DNA of 64,000 bases from Microbacterium album (lineage in GTDB: Bacteria; Actinomycetota; Actinomycetes; Actinomycetales; Microbacteriaceae), in assembly GCF_014643695.1 (NCBI RefSeq), contig NZ_BMJY01000002.1:413296-477295 (forward strand). Direction: 5' to 3'. The position numbers and the translations under genes were made by a program. This document shows positions 54,787 to 62,076 of this stretch, in pieces; the stretch's first letter is position 1; the number at the start of each line of letters is the position of its first letter. The notes beneath the pieces are model-generated. The model was not told the DNA's origin and did not search any database. It saw only the letters and a list, made by a program, of their open reading frames with translations.

Positions 54787-56318
54787 TTCTCGCTGCACCT
54801 CCGCTCGCGCCGGCACGTGCGTGGTGGGGCCTCGCGCTGCTCGTCGCCCCGATGCTGGCCCTGTCGACGGATCTCACGGCGCTGTTCTTCGCGATTCCCA
54901 CGCTCGTCGCGGATCTGGATGCCTCTGCGACGGAGTCGCTGTGGATCGTCCATGCCTACGGATTCCTCATCGCCGGGTTCCTGATCACGATGGGGCGGGT
55001 CTCGGATCGCGTCGGGGCCCGCCGGCTGCTGCTCTGCGGCGCCGCGGCGTTCGCCGCCCTGTCCGTGGTCGCCGCCTTCGCGGCCACGCCGATCGCGCTG
55101 ATCATCACGCGCGCGCTGCTGGGCATCGCGGGCGCCACCCTGATGCCCTCGCTCTTCTCGCTGCTGAGGGCGATGTTCCGCGACGACGATCAGCGCCGGC
55201 TCGCGATCGCCCTCATGTTCAGCGCCTTCACCATCGGCGGAGCGATCGGGCCCCTTCTCGGCGGCGCGCTGCTCGAGGCCTTCTGGTGGGGGGCGATTTT
55301 CCTCGTCAACGTCCCGCCGATGCTGGTCCTCGTCGCTCTCGGCACGTTCCTGCTGCCGGAGCGGCGCGAGCCCACGCCGAGCCGGATCAACATGGTCAGC
55401 GTGGCGCTGTCGGTCGCGGGGATGCTGGCAGTGGTCTACGGCCTGCAGGAGATCGCCGCCGGCGCGGAGGCCGTCTCCGCGCAGCTACCGCCGTGGGTCT
55501 CCGTGCTGCTGATCGTCGCGGGGCTCGTCATGCTCGCGCTGTTCATACAGCGCCAGCGTCGCCTTGCGGATCCGCTGTTCGATCTGGCGCTGCTGAAGAA
55601 CCGCCGACTCGCGGCCTCGCTCCTCACCCTGCTGGTGACCGGGATCGGCACCGTCGGCCTGTTCTTCCTGTTCACCCAGCACCTGCAGTGGGTCGGAGGC
55701 TTCGCCCCGCTCGTCGCCGGACTGCTGACGCTGCCGTACATCGCGACGGACATCCTCGGGGCGGTCGCCGCTCCCGCACTGGCGCGTCGGTGGCGTCCCT
55801 CGCGCGTCGTCGTCGGCGGGCTGCTGGTGGTCGCGCTGGGTGCGGGCTTGACCGCGCTCGCCGTCGCCGACGGCGCGATCGTGCCCCTCCTCCTCGCGCT
55901 CGCCGTCATCGGGCTGGGTCACGGGGCTGCGCTGGCGCTGGTGAGCGACGCGATCATCTCGAGCGCTCCGGAGGAGCGCGTCGGTTCCGCCGCCGCAGCA
56001 CAGGAGGTCGGCGGGGAGCTCGGCTCGGCGCTCGGCATCGCGGCGGGCGGGACGGTGGGGATCATCGTCTTCCGGGCATCGCTCGATCGGCTGCTGCCGC
56101 CCGAGACCCCGGCGGGCACCGCCGATGCGCTGCGCTCGAGCGTTCACGAGGCGTTCGCCGCGGCGATGGATGCCGTGCCGATCCTGGAGGCCGTCCGAGC
56201 GGCGACGGCAAACGGTCTCCTGGTCTACGCGCTGATCGCCGCGGTCCTCGCAGGCGCCGCCGCGGCGATCTTCGCGCTTGCGTTCGCGGGGCGACCGACC
56301 GCCTCCGCGGAGGGTTGA
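54771..56318 (+). CDS. DHA2-family MFS drug efflux transporter
   Basis: A 515-residue membrane protein with 14 predicted spans, of the QacA/EmrB type. Motif A is GRVSDRVGARRLLL; motif C is seen as FSAFTIGGAIGPLLGGALLE. The start LLVAPMLALSTDLTALFFAIPTLVADL and the middle QRQRRLADPLFDLALLKNRR are typical. It exports lipophilic or cationic compounds with protons. The substrate is unknown. Expression is probably controlled by the divergent TetR protein. Confidence 0.92.
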   Translation: MTKRNVLAAPPLAPARAWWGLALLVAPMLALSTDLTALFFAIPTLVADLDASATESLWIVHAYGFLIAGFLITMGRVSDRVGARRLLLCGAAAFAALSVVAAFAATPIALIITRALLGIAGATLMPSLFSLLRAMFRDDDQRRLAIALMFSAFTIGGAIGPLLGGALLEAFWWGAIFLVNVPPMLVLVALGTFLLPERREPTPSRINMVSVALSVAGMLAVVYGLQEIAAGAEAVSAQLPPWVSVLLIVAGLVMLALFIQRQRRLADPLFDLALLKNRRLAASLLTLLVTGIGTVGLFFLFTQHLQWVGGFAPLVAGLLTLPYIATDILGAVAAPALARRWRPSRVVVGGLLVVALGAGLTALAVADGAIVPLLLALAVIGLGHGAALALVSDAIISSAPEERVGSAAAAQEVGGELGSALGIAAGGTVGIIVFRASLDRLLPPETPAGTADALRSSVHEAFAAAMDAVPILEAVRAATANGLLVYALIAAVLAGAAAAIFALAFAGRPTASAEG

Positions 56319-56336
56319 ACGCTCGGGCGCTCAACC
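56313..56336. terminator. hairpin shared by two converging genes
   Basis: GGTTGAACGC and GCGCTCAACC pair with one mismatch around a four-base loop. It overlaps the stops of both the MFS gene and the HxlR gene, a compact bidirectional terminator. Confidence 0.6.
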
Positions 56337-56822
56337 GTGCGCCGCGGCCGACCGCCGGTATGCCGCCTCGAGGCGCTCCAGCGGCCCTGCACCAACGCGT
56401 TCGGCGGGCGGCGCGCCTAGATGCCGGGTGCGCAACTCGTCCATCAGCTCCTCGACGAAGGGGAGGCCCTCTGCGCGCATCAGCTCCTGACGCGTGCGCA
56501 GCTCGGGGGTTCCCTCGCGCCAATCCAGGCCCCAGTTCCCGAGCGCGAAGAGGATCGGCACGGTCTGGATGCCGGCCTCGGTGAGGCTGTACCGCGCGCG
56601 CTGGCCGCGCCTGGCCTGCTCTTTCGTCAGCAGTCCCGCGTCGACGAGCTTCTTCAGGCGGCTGCTGAGGATGTTCGACGCGATGCCCTCGATCGACCCC
56701 TCCAGGAGCTCGCGGAAGTGCCGGCGGTCGCCGAAGATCATGTCGCGCAAGACGAGCATCGACCACTGGTCGCCGAGCGCCTCCACGGCGGCGTTGATGG
56801 CGCATCCGGATCGTGGCTGCAT
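56331..56822 (-). CDS. HxlR-family winged-helix regulator
   Basis: A 163-residue regulator: CAINAAVEALGDQWSMLVLRD, FRELLEGSIEGIASNILSSRLKKLVDAGLL and YSLTEAGIQTVPILFALGNWG are the family hallmarks. A lone cysteine near the start (position 7) may sense aldehydes or oxidants, as in other HxlR proteins; that is inference. It diverges from the two reductase genes and a dyad lies between. Confidence 0.93.
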   Translation of the reverse strand: MQPRSGCAINAAVEALGDQWSMLVLRDMIFGDRRHFRELLEGSIEGIASNILSSRLKKLVDAGLLTKEQARRGQRARYSLTEAGIQTVPILFALGNWGLDWREGTPELRTRQELMRAEGLPFVEELMDELRTRHLGAPPAERVGAGPLERLEAAYRRSAAAHG

Positions 56823-56862
56823 CGGGCCTCCTCTTGACGGCGTCCGGCCTGCTCCCTATCTT

Positions 56863-56885
56863 AGTGCTTGCAAAATGCAATCACT
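56863..56885. promoter_or_regulatory. HxlR operator between the regulator and the reductases
   Basis: AGTGCTTGCA-AAA-TGCAATCACT is a ten-base dyad with one mismatch and a three-base centre. Its A/T content stands out and it ends 12 bases before the reductase start. Confidence 0.65.
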
Positions 56886-56896
56886 GCGGGAAGTGG

Positions 56897-57544
56897 ATGA
56901 TGGGGATCACACGGGTCGACCTGAACATGTCGCTGGATGGGTACATCACGACCACCGACCAGACGCCGGAGGATCCGTTCGGGAAGGACTGGGAGCGGTT
57001 GGTCGCGGCGTACACCGCGACGCGCACCTTTCAGCAGCGGTTCGGCGCTTCGGGCGGGACGACGGGCGTCGACGACGCGTACATCGCGGCGGAGACCGTC
57101 GGCATCGGCGCCGAGATCCTGGGCGCGGGCATGTTCGGCTTCCACGCTCACCCCGACGACCCCGACTGGCGGGGCTGGTGGGGCCCGAACCCGCCGTTCC
57201 ATGTGCCCGTCTTTGTCCTCACGCATCGGGAGCGCGAGAGCCTGGAGATGGAGGGCGGCACGACCTTCCACTTCGTGAGCGGCTCGCCTGCCGACGTGCT
57301 CGCTCGCGCACGCGAGGCGGCCGGCGATCTCGACGTGCGCATCGGCGGCGGCGGGACCGTGGTGCGCGACTTCCTGAGGGCCGGTCTCGTCGACAGGCTG
57401 CACGTCGCGGTCGTGCCGATCCTCCTCGGCAGGGGAGTCAACCTCTGGGAGGGCCTGCGCGGCTTCGAGGAGGGGCGCGAGGTGCGCAGCGAGGTCGCCG
57501 AGAGCGGCGTCATCCACGTGACCTTCGAGCCGAGGGCGTCATGA
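56897..57544 (+). CDS. RibD C-terminal/dihydrofolate reductase-fold protein 1
   Basis: A 215-residue reductase-like protein. It starts ITRVDLNMSLDGYIT; further blocks are HVPVFVLTHRERES, VRIGGGGTVVRDFLRAGLVDRLHVAVVPILLGRGVNLWEGL. This matches the RibD_C family, many of which reduce small carbonyls with NADPH and are not involved in folate or riboflavin synthesis. Start is ATG 56897 or 56900. Its stop overlaps the next gene. Likely controlled by the divergent HxlR protein. Confidence 0.87.
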   Translation: MMGITRVDLNMSLDGYITTTDQTPEDPFGKDWERLVAAYTATRTFQQRFGASGGTTGVDDAYIAAETVGIGAEILGAGMFGFHAHPDDPDWRGWWGPNPPFHVPVFVLTHRERESLEMEGGTTFHFVSGSPADVLARAREAAGDLDVRIGGGGTVVRDFLRAGLVDRLHVAVVPILLGRGVNLWEGLRGFEEGREVRSEVAESGVIHVTFEPRAS

Positions 57545-58128
57545 CGACGCCGGCCGCGGGAAAGGTGACGTGGAGCTTCACGGCCTCGCTCGACGGGTTC
57601 ATCGCCGGTCCGGGGCACGACATGAGCTGGCTGGCGGCGGCGGGGGAGGCCGATCCGGACGTGCTCGCGGAGCTGGCCGCGCGGGTCGGCGTGATCATCT
57701 CGGGCCGCCGCGGGTACGACGCCGCCATGGCCCAGGCGGGCGAGCGCGACGAGCTCACCGCCGAGGCCTACGGCGGTGCGTGGCAGGGGATCGAGTTCGT
57801 GCTGACGCACCGGCCGCAGGAGCTCGCCGATGACCCCGCGGTCACGGCGATGAACTGCGACATCCGCGAGGCGGTCGCGCGGGCGCGGAAGCTCGCCGGC
57901 GGGCGTGAGGTACAGATCATCAGCGCGGACATCGCCCGGCAGGCGCTCGAGCACGACCTCATCGACGAGCTACGGATGTTCACCGCTCCGATCTTCCTCG
58001 GCGACGGCACGCGCGTCTTCTCGGTGCCCGGAGGTCGCCGTGTCCACTGGGAGCGCGTCGACTCGGGCGAAGACCCGGAGCGGTTCGGGACCGTCTATCG
58101 GCCGAGAGTCGGATCGGGCCGGATGTAG
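57541..58128 (+). CDS. RibD C-terminal/dihydrofolate reductase-fold protein 2
   Basis: A 195-residue paralogue of the preceding gene: VTWSFTASLDGFIAGPGHDMSWL, VGVIISGRRGYDAAM, EFVLTHRPQE and LIDELRMFTAPIFLGDGTRVFS. The catalytic region differs from the first copy, so substrates may differ. Translationally coupled (ATGA) with it. The pair under one HxlR regulator suggests a stress-induced reduction of reactive aldehydes or quinones (inference). Confidence 0.86.
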   Translation: MTTPAAGKVTWSFTASLDGFIAGPGHDMSWLAAAGEADPDVLAELAARVGVIISGRRGYDAAMAQAGERDELTAEAYGGAWQGIEFVLTHRPQELADDPAVTAMNCDIREAVARARKLAGGREVQIISADIARQALEHDLIDELRMFTAPIFLGDGTRVFSVPGGRRVHWERVDSGEDPERFGTVYRPRVGSGRM

Positions 58129-58176
58129 GGGTATCCCGATACCGCTGGTGCGGGACGGGACCATAGGCTCGAGGCC

Positions 58177-58920
58177 GTGAAACCCAGCCCGCGCTCCGTC
58201 GCGCTCGCGCTCGGCCTCGCGGCGGGGATCGGAATCGCCAGGTTCGGCGTGATCGTCGGCGCGCTCGAACTGGCGCCGGTGCTCGGGATCGCCGGCTGGT
58301 ACGCGGGGCTGTTCGCCAACGCGCTCTGCGTCCTCTTCGCTGCCGGTGTCGTGACCATGCTGGGAGTCTGGCGCGACCAGGGCGTGCTGCGGCTGTGGCG
58401 TTCCCCGCTCGCCGCGCTGTGGCTCCTGCCGTTCGTCGCGGAGGGCGTGCTGAGGTTCGCACTTCCGGGCTCGATCGTCGTTCCTCCTCCCGGACTGGCG
58501 CTGTGGATCCTGACGCTCGTCCTGGCGTCTCTCAACGAGGAGCTCATCAATCGCGTCGCGGTGCTCTCGGTGCTTCGTCGGGCGACGGGGGCGGTGGCAT
58601 CGGCGATCCTCTCCGGTGCGCTCTTCGGCCTCGCGCACCTGTCGCTGCTCGTCACAACACCCTCCCGCAGTGCCGACGACATCCTTCTCAATGTGCTCGC
58701 GTCGGCGACCTACGGCTTCGCGCTCGCCGCGTTCCAGCTGCGGTTCCGGTGGCTGCTGCCGCTCGTGCTCGTGCACGCGTTCGCGAACGCATCGGTGATC
58801 TTCGTCCCGCTCGAGGTGCCCCTCGTCCTCGACGTGATCATCCATGCCGGGTTCGTGGTCGTCGGCGCCGCGCTGCTCGTCTCGCGTCGCCGCGGCTTCC
58901 GTCCCGGCCGGACCCGGTGA
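58177..58920 (+). CDS. CPBP-family intramembrane metalloprotease
   Basis: A 247-residue polytopic protein with about eight spans. The active-site motifs are visible: SLNEELINRVAVLSVLRR (EExxxR), LSGALFGLAHLSLL (FxxxH) and LVLVHAFANAS (HxxxN-like). Homologues cleave prenylated proteins or modify bacteriocin export. GTG start with TAGGCT seven bases upstream and no ribosome-binding site, so probably leaderless. Confidence 0.85.
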   Translation: MKPSPRSVALALGLAAGIGIARFGVIVGALELAPVLGIAGWYAGLFANALCVLFAAGVVTMLGVWRDQGVLRLWRSPLAALWLLPFVAEGVLRFALPGSIVVPPPGLALWILTLVLASLNEELINRVAVLSVLRRATGAVASAILSGALFGLAHLSLLVTTPSRSADDILLNVLASATYGFALAAFQLRFRWLLPLVLVHAFANASVIFVPLEVPLVLDVIIHAGFVVVGAALLVSRRRGFRPGRTR

Positions 58921-58939
58921 GTGTGCTTCACTGTCGATC

Positions 58940-59212
58940 GTGGATGTCAATGCGCTCGCTCTGAACGTCGCGATCCCGCCGGACCTGCGCTGGGAGGACG
59001 AGAGGCGCGGCGAGCGGTTCGAGCTGCAATCGATCACGGTCCGGCTGCTCCCCGACGGATCGCTCGCGGCGAAGGCCTACGGGCGTCCCGTCGCGGGAGG
59101 CCGCGGAACGTACGTGTCGTTCCCCGTGCGCCGCAGCGACCGCATTGACGCCCTCATCGCGGACGCCGCCCAGGAGGCGTCACGCCGATGGGCGGCCCAC
59201 CAAGGGATGTGA
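58940..59212 (+). CDS. small hypothetical protein
   Basis: A 90-residue soluble protein: LNVAIPPDLRWEDERRGERFELQSITVRLLPDG, AKAYGRPVAGGRGTYVSFPVRRSDRIDALIADAAQ. It has a mixed alpha/beta look. The GTG at 58940 is the best of several starts but lacks a clear ribosome-binding site. Unknown function. Confidence 0.6.
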   Translation: MDVNALALNVAIPPDLRWEDERRGERFELQSITVRLLPDGSLAAKAYGRPVAGGRGTYVSFPVRRSDRIDALIADAAQEASRRWAAHQGM

Positions 59213-59283
59213 CCCCTTCGGTCGACGGTCTTGCTGCGGGTGTCGGCGAGTGAGTCTGCTGAGCTGGTCGATACGGTACGTCT

Positions 59284-60201
59284 ATGAGCGAGGGGCAGGC
59301 GGCCGCAACGCGGTCGGGCAGGAGCCGTGCGGTGTGGGGCGGCAGAGGGCGACGGAGTTCGGATTCAACGGGCGACGCCGAGAGCGGGGAAAAGGCGGGC
59401 GCGGCGGAGCCCGAGGCGTCGGATACAGCGGAACCCGCCGCGTCGCGGCTGGGATGGAACGTCCTCGAGGTTTTTCTTCTTGCGCTCGCGGTGGCGTCGT
59501 TCGGGGTTGCGGCCTATGTGCTGTTGGATGCCGAATGGCTTGAGTCCCTGTCGAGCTTCGTGGGCTTGTTCTCACTGTGCGTCACGGCGTTCACCGGATA
59601 TCTGGCCATTCGGATCTTCCGCGAGCAGAAGAAGCAGGCTGCTCGGGATCGCGCTTCCCAGAGCACCCGGCTTGAGCAGATCGACAGCGTGGCATCGAGG
59701 GCGGCGCTGGCGGCTGCCCGAGCGCGTGACAACACGGACGTCATCCTGCAGCAGCTGAACGAGGCAGAGGAAGCGAAGCTGCACAGATCGCTGTCAACGG
59801 AGCGGGGCCGCCGCGCCGCGCTTGCGTACAACGCCGCGCGTGTGAGTGGCGCACGAGTCCTCTGGGTCGACGACAACCCCGAGTGGATTCAGCCCGAACG
59901 GGAAGCACTCGAGTCGGCCGGTGTCGCGACGGTGTGGGTGCGTGACACCGCCCTCGCCCTGCAAATGCTGGACGGGAACTCGTTCCATGTCGTGATCTCC
60001 GACATGGGCCGTCCGGAGGGTAAGCGCGCGGGGTACGACCTGCTCGATTCGATGCGAGCACGCGGGGATGACAGCCCGTTCATCGTCTATTCGAGCTCCC
60101 GCGAGCCGGAACACCTTGCAGAGGTTCTTGAGCACGGCGGTCAGGGCGCGACGAACGACCCCCTCGAACTGTTCGAACTGGTTATGGCGCGGCTTCGATG
60201 A
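59284..60201 (+). CDS. membrane-anchored protein with a C-terminal receiver (REC)-like domain
   Basis: A 305-residue protein with an unusual order: a low-complexity Gly/Ser/Ala start (1-55), two membrane spans (LEVFLLALAVASFGVAAYVLL; SFVGLFSLCVTAFTGYLAI), a coiled coil (100-175), then a receiver-like domain: VLWVDDNPEWIQPEREALE (acidic pocket), VVISDMGRPEGKRAGYDLL (phospho-acceptor Asp), FIVYSSSREPEH (Ser/Thr and loop). No kinase is adjacent. Canonical regulators have REC first and are soluble, so this may be a sensor or an NTPase-free signalling adaptor. ATG follows TACGGT with six bases between (leaderless). Confidence 0.75.
   Translation: MSEGQAAATRSGRSRAVWGGRGRRSSDSTGDAESGEKAGAAEPEASDTAEPAASRLGWNVLEVFLLALAVASFGVAAYVLLDAEWLESLSSFVGLFSLCVTAFTGYLAIRIFREQKKQAARDRASQSTRLEQIDSVASRAALAAARARDNTDVILQQLNEAEEAKLHRSLSTERGRRAALAYNAARVSGARVLWVDDNPEWIQPEREALESAGVATVWVRDTALALQMLDGNSFHVVISDMGRPEGKRAGYDLLDSMRARGDDSPFIVYSSSREPEHLAEVLEHGGQGATNDPLELFELVMARLR
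59354..59372 (+). repeat. degenerate ychF-end-like sequence inside the REC gene
   Basis: GGAGTTCGGATTCAACGGG matches 16 of 19 bases of the ychF-end unit in the same orientation, within the low-complexity start of the gene. It could be chance or an eroded copy outside the island. Confidence 0.35.
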
Positions 60202-60310
60202 CGCGGCTGTGGGGTGGGAACCTTCAACGCCGCGCCTTGACCGCGGACAGCGGACGCAGCGTGTGACACTGTCGCGGTGAAGCGACGACTATCGACAGAC
60301 CTGCCCGAGG

Positions 60311-60526
60311 ATGGCTCTAGCCGCGTCGATTGTCACGGCGCTGCTGCCCTCGGGGCCGCTCACCGTTATTGTCCTTGGCATCTTCGGGACAACTTGCGTG
60401 GTCGCAGGAGGGCGCTTTATGAGTGAGACGGCGGCGGTCGATGAACGGCGGCGCGCCGCCACCGCATGGCTCCTGGCGCTCGAGGACGGGATTCGTCGAG
60501 AGCGACGGGGAATGTTCGGTCGGTAG
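60311..60526 (+). CDS. small membrane protein, unknown function
   Basis: A 71-residue hypothetical: two close hydrophobic segments (LAASIVTALLPSGPLTVIVLGIFGTTCVV) then a charged tail (DERRRAATAWLLALEDGIRRERRG). The ribosome-binding site (GAGG) is weak. Kept because length, composition and a clean gap fit a gene, but support is limited. Confidence 0.45.
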   Translation: MALAASIVTALLPSGPLTVIVLGIFGTTCVVAGGRFMSETAAVDERRRAATAWLLALEDGIRRERRGMFGR

Positions 60527-60625
60527 CGAGAGGCAGGACGCTGTGGAGACGGGCGTTCCGTGTTCTGGTCACCCAATTCGAGCGCACTCGTTGATCGGCA
60601 GTAGTCGCACCGTGGCGACCGGACG

Positions 60626-60847
60626 CTAGCGCCAATCGAGACCACGCGACTCCAGGAAAGCTCGCGCGATTGGGTCATCCAGCGAATAGCGTTCGGTGTC
60701 GCCGGTGAAGCCCGTGATGGTCATGTAACGTCCCGCGGGGTCCTCATGCGCCGTGATCTCCTCGAAGTCGTTGTGCAGCTCGGACTCTTGCAGAACCCAG
60801 CATCCGCGGCATCGGTGCTCGTCGTCGTAGTGCAATCCAGCCGCCAT
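60626..60847 (-). CDS. small hypothetical protein with a CxxC pair
   Basis: A 73-residue protein: HYDDEHRCRGCWVLQ, NDFEEITAHEDPAGRYMTITGF, DPIARAFLESRGLDW. One CxxC pair could hold a metal only with a partner. An upstream in-frame extension to 61033 has no protein-like sequence, so the ATG at 60847 is preferred. Unknown function. Confidence 0.5.
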   Translation of the reverse strand: MAAGLHYDDEHRCRGCWVLQESELHNDFEEITAHEDPAGRYMTITGFTGDTERYSLDDPIARAFLESRGLDWR

Positions 60848-61152
60848 GCGGAGACGATATCGCAAGGACTCGAGGCGCCCGCGCCTGTGCCTTGGACTCG
60901 GTCCGCGGAGGGGCTCGGATGTCCGCCTCGTAGTATCGGGCGCGTGACAGACGGCGTGCTGGTCCGTGGCCCGCACGGAAACGCGGAGTACCTGGCGGCT
61001 TGTGGAGATCTGGCGGAGCGCCGTCGCTGCCACGCATGATTCCCTCGAGGGACAGTGATCGTCGGCTCGCCCGGCACCCGATCGAACCGGACCGGAATGA
61101 TCGGGCGCGCACGTTGGGCGTGGGGCGATAGTCGATCGTGAAGGGAGTGACC

Positions 61153-62019
61153 ATGATCGAGCTGCTCAACCGCCTGGTCGACGAGATCGAGGCGAGCCTC
61201 GGCGAGGAGCACGACGTCGACGCGCTTGCCTCGGCGATGGGCACCACCGGGTATCACGCGCGGCGGATGTTCTCGTCGCTCGCCGGCATGCCGGTGTCCG
61301 AGTACGTGCGACGTCGGCGGATGACGGTCGCGGCCGCCGATCTGGTAGGCGACGAGGATCTGCTCACGATCGCCGTGCGGTACGGGTACGGCTCGACCGA
61401 GGCCTTCGGTCGCGCGTTCCGCGCCGTGCACGGCGTGAGTCATGGTGACGTGCGTCGGCACGGCGGCCCCCTTCGCAGCCAACCTCAACTCAGGTTCCGC
61501 CTGACCGTCGAAGGGACGACCCCCATGCACGCTCGAATTGTCGAACAGCCCGCTTTCCGCCTCGTCGGCCACGCCACACGTGTGCCGCTGCAGTACCACG
61601 GCGTCAATCCCCACATCCAGGAGCACATCGCTTCGCTCCCCGCCGAGGAGCACGAGCGGCTCAAGCGGCTGAGCAACACCGCGCCTGCCGGGCTGCTGCA
61701 GGTCAGCGCCGACGTCGACGCCGATTACGCGGAGGGCAGCGAACTGACCTACTTGCACGGCGTTGCGATCACCATGGCCACGGACGTGCCGGACGACCTT
61801 GACGCCATCGAGGTGGAGGCCGGCAGCTGGGCCGTCTTCCGCACGGTCGGCGAGCACCCTGCGGCGCTTCAGGCGGCTTGGGCGGCCACGGCCACCGAGT
61901 GGTTCCCGTCCAACCCCTGGCGGTTGCGACCGGGCCCCTCGCTTGTGGCGGTCCTCGAGCGGTCGCCCGATTTCACCACCGCGACCTGTGAGCTGTGGCT
62001 GCCTGTCGAACGTGACTGA
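61153..62019 (+). CDS. AraC-family regulator with GyrI-like effector-binding domain
   Basis: A 288-residue regulator. The N-terminal AraC double helix-turn-helix contains VDALASAMGTTGYHARRMFSSLAGM and LLTIAVRYGYGSTEAFGRAFRAVHG. The C-terminal half (about 125-288) is a GyrI-like/SOUL-type pocket (MHARIVEQPAFRLVGHATRV, EVEAGSWAVFRTVGEHP, PSLVAVLERSPD), the Rob/MarA-like BmrR fold that binds drugs or signals. AAGGGAG at 61141-61147 favours ATG 61153 over GTG 61138. Confidence 0.92.
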   Translation: MIELLNRLVDEIEASLGEEHDVDALASAMGTTGYHARRMFSSLAGMPVSEYVRRRRMTVAAADLVGDEDLLTIAVRYGYGSTEAFGRAFRAVHGVSHGDVRRHGGPLRSQPQLRFRLTVEGTTPMHARIVEQPAFRLVGHATRVPLQYHGVNPHIQEHIASLPAEEHERLKRLSNTAPAGLLQVSADVDADYAEGSELTYLHGVAITMATDVPDDLDAIEVEAGSWAVFRTVGEHPAALQAAWAATATEWFPSNPWRLRPGPSLVAVLERSPDFTTATCELWLPVERD

Positions 62020-62076
62020 TCACCTGATGTTTCACCGGCAGTGGCGACGGCGGGATCAACGCCGCCGTCGCCGCTG

